From assembly GCF_014192105.1 (NCBI RefSeq), contig NZ_JACHXK010000017.1, forward strand, positions 1-64,000: a stretch of DNA of 64,000 nucleotides, in the 5' to 3' direction. Below are positions 58,560 through 64,000 of this stretch, one piece after another. This DNA comes from Paenibacillus phyllosphaerae. GTDB taxonomy: Bacteria; Bacillota; Bacilli; Paenibacillales; Paenibacillaceae. Every line of letters begins with the position of its first letter. Position 1 is the stretch's first letter. The notes beneath the pieces are model-generated. The model was not told the origin of the DNA and searched no databases. It saw only the letters and a list, made by a program, of their open reading frames with translations. A program made the position numbers and the translations under genes.

Positions 58560-58672
58560 AGGTGGAACCTCCCCAAGTGATCGGATGATTGCTATTGTTC
58601 TATTAGACTTTCATGCGGCTTCTCCTTCTTTAGTATTGTAAATTTTTACCGAGATATACGTGCGCAATCTAT

Positions 58673-58711
58673 TGTAATCCTTTTCATTCGCGGCGCTTGC
58701 TGGTGTATAAT
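58673..58711 (+). promoter_or_regulatory. Promoter region of the GH3 gene
   Basis: Perfect TATAAT at 58706-58711 with a weak -35 TTCATT (58683-58688), 17-base spacer. TGTAATCCTTTTCA (58673-58686) is one base off the cre consensus but lacks its central CG, so it is doubtful. Confidence 0.45.
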
Positions 58712-58791
58712 AGCCTTACTTGATTTTCCAAGAGGAAGCCGATAGATAACAGCTGTACGCATCGGCGAAGAGAGGAACGGGAGGAAACATC

Positions 58792-61578
58792 GTGGAGAGC
58801 AGCAAACAGATCGGCGTGCCATTAGAAGGGTTCGCAGCATTCAGTCGTAAAGCAGCGGCCGAGGGCGCGGTATTGTTGAAGAATGAGGGACAAGTGCTGC
58901 CTTTTCGCACCGGCGAGAAGGTCGCGATTTTCGGCAGGACGCAATTCAACTACTATCGCAGCGGCACAGGATCGGGCGGCAGCGTGCATGTCGCCTACAC
59001 GACGAATCTGATCGACGGCCTTCGGAGCAAGCAGGGGGTCACGGTCAATGAGGAGCTTGCGTCGGTCTATGAGGCGTGGCTGGAGCCAAATCCGTTCGAT
59101 AACGGCGGCGGGGGCTGGGCGGCCGAGCCTTGGCATCAGAAGGAAATGCCGGTAAGCGACGAGCTGGCCGCCGCGGCTAGAAGCAAGTCCGACAAGGCGA
59201 TCGTGGTCATCGGCCGCACCGCCGGAGAAGATCAGGATAACGCGAACGCCGAGGGCAGCTACCGACTAACAGCCGACGAAAAAGCGCTCCTGAAGCAGGT
59301 AACCGCCCGCTTCGAGCACACCGTAGTCGTGCTTAACGTCGCGAACATTATCGACATGAGCTGGCTGAACGAGGAAGGCTGCGCGGTGCCGTGCGTCATC
59401 TATGCGTGGCAGGGCGGCATGGAAGGCGGCAACGCCATTGCCGATGTATTGGCCGGCGAAGTGACGCCAAGCGGGAAGTTGACCGATACCATCGCCTATT
59501 CCATCGAGGATTATCCGTCCACCGCGAACTACGGCAGCGACAGCAAGAACCTCTACCAAGAGGACATCTATGTCGGGTATCGCTACTTCGAGACGTTCAG
59601 CCCGGAGAAGGTGCAATTCGAATTCGGCTATGGATTATCGTATACCGAATTCAAGTTGGAGCCGTCCGAAGCGAAGGTAATCAGCGAGGGAGAGCAGCCG
59701 TTCCTTGTAATCGATGTCAAAGTGACCAATACGGGCAGCGTATTCGCCGGCCAAGAGGTCGCGCAGCTGTATGTGGAAGCGCCGCAAGGCAAGCTCGGGA
59801 AGCCGGCCAAAGCGCTCGCGGCATTCGCGAAGACCGATCTGCTCCAGCCTGGCGAATCCCAAGTGCTGACGCTTCGTTGCGCCGTGCAATCGCTGGCATC
59901 TTATGATGATGGCGGCGCGACCGGTTATCCGTCTGCTTATGTGCTGGAAGCGGGGACCTATCGTCTGTATGCGGGCAATAGCGTCCGGCAGCTTGAGCCC
60001 GTTGCGGTAGCTGGGCAGGAAGGATATGTGGTCGAGGAGCTTCAAGTCGTGCAGCAGCTGCAGGAAGCGATGGCGCCGATAGAGGCGTTCACGCGCATGA
60101 AGCCGGGCGCCCGCAAGCCGGACGGTTCGTATGAATTAACATACGCGGAGGCGCCTCGGCGAACGGTGGATTTGGCGGCCCGGATCGAGGAGAATCTACC
60201 TGCAACGTTGACTCCGACAGGGGATCTCGGCTACAAGCTGAAGGATGTCCAAGAAGGGAAAGTCAGCATGGAGACCTTCATCGCGCAATTGAGCGACGAA
60301 GATCTCGCCACGATCGTCAGAGGCGAGGGGATGAGCAGTCCGCTCGTGACGCCGGGGACGGCATCGGCTTTCGGGGGCTTAAGCGAGCGGTTGCTCGATT
60401 TCGGCATTCCGACCGGCTGTACGGCGGATGGCCCGTCCGGCATTCGGATGGACAGCGGGCATAAGGCGACGCAGGTTCCGATCGGCACGCTGCTGGCGGC
60501 GACTTGGAATGCGGCGTTAATCGAAGAGCTGTATGTGATGGAAGGGCGGGAGTTGGTTCGCAATCAGGTGGATACGCTGCTCGGACCCGGCATGAATATC
60601 CGGCGCAGCCCGCTGAACGGGCGTAACTTCGAATATTTCTCGGAGGATCCGCTCGTGACGGGGATATTCGCGGCAGCTTGCGTTCGCGGCATTATGAAAG
60701 GCGGCTCGAATGCGACGCTGAAGCATTTCGCGTGCAACAATCAGGAGAAGCACCGCAATCAGGTGGATGCGGTCGTGTCCGAACGCGCGCTAAGGGAGAT
60801 CTATCTGAAGGGCTTCGAGCTTGCGGTGCGCGAAGGCGGCGCCAATTGCATCATGACGGCCTATAACCCGATCAACGGGCATTGGTCAGCCTCCAATTAC
60901 GATCTGAACACGACGATTCTGCGTAAGGAATGGGGTTTCCAGGGCATCGTCATGACGGACTGGTGGGCAAGAATGAACGATCCTGTAGAGGGCGGCGTAT
61001 CGGACGTGCGCAACACGAGCGCAATGGTTCGCGCGCAGAACGATCTGTATATGGTCGTCCCGAACTACGGCGCGGAAGTGAACGTCATGGACGACAATAC
61101 GAACCGGTCGCTGGAAGACGGTTCCTTAACCCGCGGGGAACTGCAGCAATGCGCGAAGAACATTTGCCAATTCCTCATGCAGGCGCCGGTATTCTTCAGA
61201 GGAGCGGACGACGAAGACAGCGTGCCTGCATTCGCGGGGGACAAGGCGCTCGCGCCTGAGGGTGCGCAAGCCATCGCGGAAGAGGGACGAGTGAAGCTGG
61301 GTGCTGATGACCTTACCGCCTACCTGAACGTGGAGCAAGGCGGCCGATTCCGGATCGTGGCCAAAGTCATGTCTGCCGACAGCCTGTGGGCGCAGAGCGC
61401 TTGCAATGCAGCTCTGAACGGGCAGCTGGTGACGACCATCCAGACGAACGGCACCGAGGGCAAATGGGTCCATCAGCGGCTGCTCACAATCGAGCTGGAA
61501 GCGGGTCTGTATGAGCTGAAGCTTGAGCATGTGAAGCCGGGCATGCAGATCGAATGGATCGAATTTAAGCGCGTCTAA
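58792..61578 (+). CDS. Glycoside hydrolase family 3 enzyme with reversed domain order
   Basis: A 928-residue predicted beta-glycosidase. The domain usually found at the C-terminus comes first: alpha/beta sandwich ~15-285 (FSRKAAAEGAVLLKNEGQVLPF at the start, FGYGLSYTEF at the end), then a fibronectin-III-like domain ~295-385. The TIM-barrel domain follows at ~490-800: CTADGPSGIRM, ERALREIYLKGFELAV, and the nucleophile Asp723 in GIVMTDWWARM. The last ~85 residues (from VEQGGRFRIVAKVM) look like a CBM6-type beta-sandwich. No signal peptide, so it acts in the cytoplasm. GTG start after GGGAGGA. GH3 proteins with this order are known from rumen bacteria. Confidence 0.92.
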   Translation: MESSKQIGVPLEGFAAFSRKAAAEGAVLLKNEGQVLPFRTGEKVAIFGRTQFNYYRSGTGSGGSVHVAYTTNLIDGLRSKQGVTVNEELASVYEAWLEPNPFDNGGGGWAAEPWHQKEMPVSDELAAAARSKSDKAIVVIGRTAGEDQDNANAEGSYRLTADEKALLKQVTARFEHTVVVLNVANIIDMSWLNEEGCAVPCVIYAWQGGMEGGNAIADVLAGEVTPSGKLTDTIAYSIEDYPSTANYGSDSKNLYQEDIYVGYRYFETFSPEKVQFEFGYGLSYTEFKLEPSEAKVISEGEQPFLVIDVKVTNTGSVFAGQEVAQLYVEAPQGKLGKPAKALAAFAKTDLLQPGESQVLTLRCAVQSLASYDDGGATGYPSAYVLEAGTYRLYAGNSVRQLEPVAVAGQEGYVVEELQVVQQLQEAMAPIEAFTRMKPGARKPDGSYELTYAEAPRRTVDLAARIEENLPATLTPTGDLGYKLKDVQEGKVSMETFIAQLSDEDLATIVRGEGMSSPLVTPGTASAFGGLSERLLDFGIPTGCTADGPSGIRMDSGHKATQVPIGTLLAATWNAALIEELYVMEGRELVRNQVDTLLGPGMNIRRSPLNGRNFEYFSEDPLVTGIFAAACVRGIMKGGSNATLKHFACNNQEKHRNQVDAVVSERALREIYLKGFELAVREGGANCIMTAYNPINGHWSASNYDLNTTILRKEWGFQGIVMTDWWARMNDPVEGGVSDVRNTSAMVRAQNDLYMVVPNYGAEVNVMDDNTNRSLEDGSLTRGELQQCAKNICQFLMQAPVFFRGADDEDSVPAFAGDKALAPEGAQAIAEEGRVKLGADDLTAYLNVEQGGRFRIVAKVMSADSLWAQSACNAALNGQLVTTIQTNGTEGKWVHQRLLTIELEAGLYELKLEHVKPGMQIEWIEFKRV

Positions 61579-61702
61579 ATCCAGAAGGCTCTTCGAGCGT
61601 CTATTGCGGTTAACAAAGCTGCGGATCACCGCGCATGATTGAAGAACCCGACCGGTTGAAGGTCGGGTTTTTGCGCTGCGCGAATGATAGGAACAGGGTA
61701 TG

Positions 61703-62089
61703 CTAGCAAAAGCAATCCGGGGAAGAATTGTCTTGCTTGGGGTCAGGGCTAGTCGCAGGAGTCGTTGTCTCGAATGCGTGCAACATATGGGTGGCGTGAC
61801 TAAGAACCGCCCCCGCCCGCGTAGAGGCAGCAACCAGGACGGCCTCCATCGCTGCGGCAGGCGATCCTCCGAGCGACTGATACTTTTTGACATGCACATC
61901 GATACAGTACGGACAACCGACGACATGAGCGACGGCGACGGCGATCAGTTCTTTCGTGAGCGGATCGACGGACCCGGCAGAGTCATAGACATCCCTCTCG
62001 AAAGCCAAAAAAGATGAAGCTGCTTGCGGGGCGAGCGCGATCAGCTCCGGTATGCGCCTCAAATTGGCGCGGTCGTAATAATGATCCAT
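61703..62089 (-). CDS. Carboxymuconolactone decarboxylase/AhpD-like protein
   Basis: A 128-residue protein of the AhpD-like fold. The active-site pair is in VGCPYCIDVHVKKYQSLG (Cys-x-x-Cys plus His), typical of alkylhydroperoxidase-type members, which use it for thiol-dependent reduction. The last ~20 residues are a disordered Pro/Ser/Asp-rich tail that ends in CFC. AAAGGAGGA precedes the ATG. It lies 70 bases downstream of a Crp/Fnr-type gene on the same strand. Confidence 0.88.
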   Translation of the reverse strand: MDHYYDRANLRRIPELIALAPQAASSFLAFERDVYDSAGSVDPLTKELIAVAVAHVVGCPYCIDVHVKKYQSLGGSPAAAMEAVLVAASTRAGAVLSHATHMLHAFETTTPATSPDPKQDNSSPDCFC

Positions 62090-62112
62090 AGGGATCCTCC
62101 TTTGCTCTGTAC

Positions 62113-62163
62113 GTTCGACCTTATTGTACGAATAAGAGCAAAGGACTTCCGTGACAAAGTCAC
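62113..62163 (-). promoter_or_regulatory. Two inverted repeats between the Crp/Fnr and AhpD-like genes
   Basis: GTGACAAAGTCAC (62151-62163) is a perfect palindrome that overlaps the stop of the Crp/Fnr gene. CTTATT/AATAAG (62119-62135) is a second one. The first resembles half-sites of CRP/FNR boxes (GTGA..TCAC) but with a 5-base centre in place of 6. Confidence 0.45.
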
Positions 62164-62831
62164 TGTGGCTGGCAGATCTCTTGTAAATAACCGGGGTTCA
62201 CGATGGTGATCGTCCCTCTCGATAACGACAGGGCGCCTTCCCTAGCCATTTTCTTGAGCGTGCGGGACACGACCTCTCGGGCTGTCCCCAGATCGATGGC
62301 GAGCTGTTCATGGGTGATTCGGATCGCATTGGAATCGCCCGAAGCGGCCGCATGAAGCAAGTAAGCGGCAATGCGGACAGGCATAGGCTGGAAGGATACG
62401 CTTTCGAGCAGCTGGGTGACCTTCAGCATACGGTCGGTGAACTGCTGGTAGATGAAGCGGCGCAGGGAGACGTGCGCTGCCATCCAGTTGGTGAATACGG
62501 GTACGGGCAGCAGCAGAACGTTAACCTCTTGCTCAATGGCGACGGAAGCCTCATAAGGCACGTCGCCTAGAATGCTGGCCATCATCAGGACGCAGCATTG
62601 CCCTCTGCCAACCCGGTACAAGGTAATCTCCCGGCCTTCCGCCGTTGTTCGATAAATTCGGATCCGGCCCTCGACAACAAAAAGGGCATGCTGGAACCGA
62701 TGGCCTTCACGAATCGGGTGGAGCGTTGAGGGGGGAAGCGAAAGCATCTCGGCCTGCGCCCAATCTTCCGGCGGAATCGCTAAGAAGCAAGGATACGCCT
62801 CCAGCACGTCTTCTCTTCTACCTTTCTCCAA
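62160..62831 (-). CDS. Crp/Fnr-family transcriptional regulator
   Basis: A 223-residue protein: cyclic-nucleotide-binding-like beta-barrel (~25-140, including RVGRGQCCVLMMASILGDVPYEA) and a C-terminal winged helix (ITHEQLAIDLGTAREVVSRTLKKMAREG). The E-V-V-S-R recognition helix is Fnr-like. No N-terminal Fe-S cysteine cluster is present, but two adjacent Cys (78-79) sit in the barrel and could serve thiol sensing. It may regulate the AhpD-like gene that follows. Confidence 0.88.
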   Translation of the reverse strand: MEKGRREDVLEAYPCFLAIPPEDWAQAEMLSLPPSTLHPIREGHRFQHALFVVEGRIRIYRTTAEGREITLYRVGRGQCCVLMMASILGDVPYEASVAIEQEVNVLLLPVPVFTNWMAAHVSLRRFIYQQFTDRMLKVTQLLESVSFQPMPVRIAAYLLHAAASGDSNAIRITHEQLAIDLGTAREVVSRTLKKMAREGALSLSRGTITIVNPGYLQEICQPQ

Positions 62832-62948
62832 CTTCAGCGCCCCCTATTACGGTTATGTCGTAGAAGTTACTTCGAGATCGGGGAAGCGTCTCCCTTCTAT
62901 GGGGGTCTTCTGTCTGACGCCTTTGTAGCAAGTAGACCGAAAACGAAA

Positions 62949-62992
62949 TTCGTCCCTGCCACTTCCTTGCGGGAAGCGACAGGGACGAAAAG
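62949..62992 (-). terminator. Terminator of the SLH gene
   Basis: On the minus strand TTCGTCCCTG pairs with CAGGGACGAA, with an inner TTCC/GGAA pair; T-rich sequence follows. Confidence 0.7.
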
Positions 62993-63026
62993 TTAATGAC
63001 GAGATTCTCTTATAAGTAGGTCCGGC

Positions 63027-64000
63027 CTACAGCTTCCACACGCGGTACAGAATGACCGCGGCTTCCGCGCGCGTGAGCGTGTCGCTCGGCGCAAGCTTGC
63101 CGTTCTTGCCGGTGACGATGCCGGCTTGCACGAGCGCTGCGGCGCTCGCTTTGGCGTAACCGGAGACGCTCGCCGCATCGGCGAATGCGTCCAACGATCC
63201 GCCAGGTGCGACTTGCTTGCCCGCCGCGGCGAGCGCGCGGGTCGTCAGCACCATCATATCCTGGCGGGTGACGCCGCTTCCCGGCTGGAACGCGGTGTCT
63301 CCCGTGCCGGTAGCGATTCCGAGTTCTTGGGCGATGGCCAGTTCCTCGTAATAATACGCGGATTGCGGCACATCGCTGAACGTCGCCTCGCCGTTGCCTG
63401 TGCCTTTAAGCTCCAGCGCGCGGACGAGCAGCGCGATGAAGTCGGCACGCGTGATCGAAGCGTTCGGCGAGAAGCCGTCCGCCGATGTGCCTTTGATCAC
63501 GGCACGCGCGGCCATGGATTCGATCGCTTGTTGCGCCCACGGCACGGTCTGCAGATCACCGAATGCGGTTGTCGCGGAAGCGACCGCATACGTGCTGAAG
63601 TGGGTCGTCTGGAAGACGACGGTTCCGGTCGCAGCATCATAGCGCCCGTTCGGAATCGCGGTCACGGTGCCGTCGCCGGCGATGTACCAGACGACGATCG
63701 CATCCGGATTACGCAATTCCTCGGCTGTCGGCGTATACGGCACGGAGACGGTCACCGGTGCGTCCGGGTTGTTCCAGGCGAGCGCCTTATCGCCGGCCAA
63801 TAGGTGCAGTTCCAAGACAGGGCGATCGCCAATTTGCTCGCGAACGGCGGCATCCAGACCGTCGGTTGAAGCTGCGGCGATCCGGATCGACACTTGCTCA
63901 ACTTCGTCCGTCATGTTAGACAGCATATTGCTCGGAACCGCAACCGTTCCGTGTTCGGTATGGATCGTCAGCTCGTAGGTTGTTTGGCCGTTCAGGCTCG
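63027..64000 (-). CDS. SLH-domain surface protein (5' end beyond the window)
   Basis: The open frame runs off the window end, so only the last ~324 residues are seen. The C-terminus has three SLH repeats: ~[56 protein letters not shown] and [27 protein letters not shown]. These bind pyruvylated cell-wall polymer and anchor the protein at the surface. The upstream part, with [20 protein letters not shown] and [10 protein letters not shown], resembles beta-rich regions of large Paenibacillus surface or glycan-degrading proteins; its enzyme domain, if any, is not visible. Confidence 0.92.
   Translation of the reverse strand, partial: SLNGQTTYELTIHTEHGTVAVPSNMLSNMTDEVEQVSIRIAAASTDGLDAAVREQIGDRPVLELHLLAGDKALAWNNPDAPVTVSVPYTPTAEELRNPDAIVVWYIAGDGTVTAIPNGRYDAATGTVVFQTTHFSTYAVASATTAFGDLQTVPWAQQAIESMAARAVIKGTSADGFSPNASITRADFIALLVRALELKGTGNGEATFSDVPQSAYYYEELAIAQELGIATGTGDTAFQPGSGVTRQDMMVLTTRALAAAGKQVAPGGSLDAFADAASVSGYAKASAAALVQAGIVTGKNGKLAPSDTLTRAEAAVILYRVWKL

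Noticed and set aside
58673..58686. cre site upstream of the GH3 gene
   Set aside because: It lacks the central CG of the consensus, so I keep it only as a remark in the promoter entry.

Overview
The window is a chromosomal segment of a GC-rich, spore-forming Firmicute, most likely a member of the Paenibacillaceae (Paenibacillus/Cohnella type). The evidence is the gene order, which follows the Bacillus subtilis map (hprK-lgt-ppaX, hisZGDB.., yvcD-trxB, rapZ-yvcK-whiA-HPr, clpP, cggR-gapA-pgk-tpiA-gpmI-eno, secG..rnr-smpB-ssrA), together with an Sda-type sporulation checkpoint protein, SLH surface-layer domains, YesMN-type two-component genes and several plant-polysaccharide functions. No insertion sequence, prophage or CRISPR array was seen.

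Layout. 1-890: 3' end of a 23S rRNA gene followed by six tRNA genes with no 5S gene between them. 1003-3420: PucR-type regulator and the shared sugar-importer ATPase MsmX/UgpC. 3616-6758: HPr kinase, lipoprotein diacylglyceryl transferase, PpaX and an acetyltransferase. 7046-14070: histidine operon (hisZ, G, D, B, H, F, IE) plus hisJ; hisA is missing from its usual place between hisH and hisF. 14174-24256: a diverged PRPP synthetase, TPR/HTH protein, trxB, ROK glucokinase, rapZ, yvcK, whiA, an HPr with His15 and Ser46 at the crh position, a tandem hairpin repeat, a SIMPL protein and an Sda-like protein. 24521-33886: CtsR-type box and clpP, tRNA-Arg, then cggR with a near-consensus CggR operator and the lower glycolytic genes. 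34029-42560: secG, an inserted UgpABE-like importer, RNase R with a very long Gly/Arg-rich tail, smpB and tmRNA. 42731-55735: variable stretch downstream of tmRNA (HNH endonuclease, AbrB-type antitoxin with a broken Doc toxin, pectate lyase, YesMN-type two-component system, LplA/LplB/YtcP-type importer, topoisomerase III, an excisionase-like small protein), ending in a sequence that resembles the tmRNA 3' end and terminator. 55744-64000: DUF3021/LytTR pair, PH-domain protein, YfbR-like HD phosphohydrolase, VOC protein, a domain-swapped GH3 glycosidase, AhpD-like and Crp/Fnr genes, and an SLH protein cut by the window edge.

How it fits together. HprK phosphorylates HPr on Ser46 in response to glycolytic metabolites and PpaX removes the pyrophosphate produced by the reverse reaction; CggR controls the triose-phosphate part of glycolysis. 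The two sugar-type ABC importers in the window (34509-37798 and 49228-52876) have no ATPase of their own, and the MsmX/UgpC protein at 2240 is the obvious candidate to energise both. SmpB, tmRNA and RNase R form a trans-translation and mRNA-decay block next to secG. Pectate lyase, the oligosaccharide-type importer with its two-component system, and the GH3 enzyme point to growth on plant cell-wall carbohydrates. Most of the window is ordinary core genome. The points most worth checking are the hisA gap, the covarying hairpin repeat family, the RNase R tail, the broken toxin beside an intact antitoxin, the tmRNA 3'-end-like sequence 13 kb away, and the GH3 architecture.
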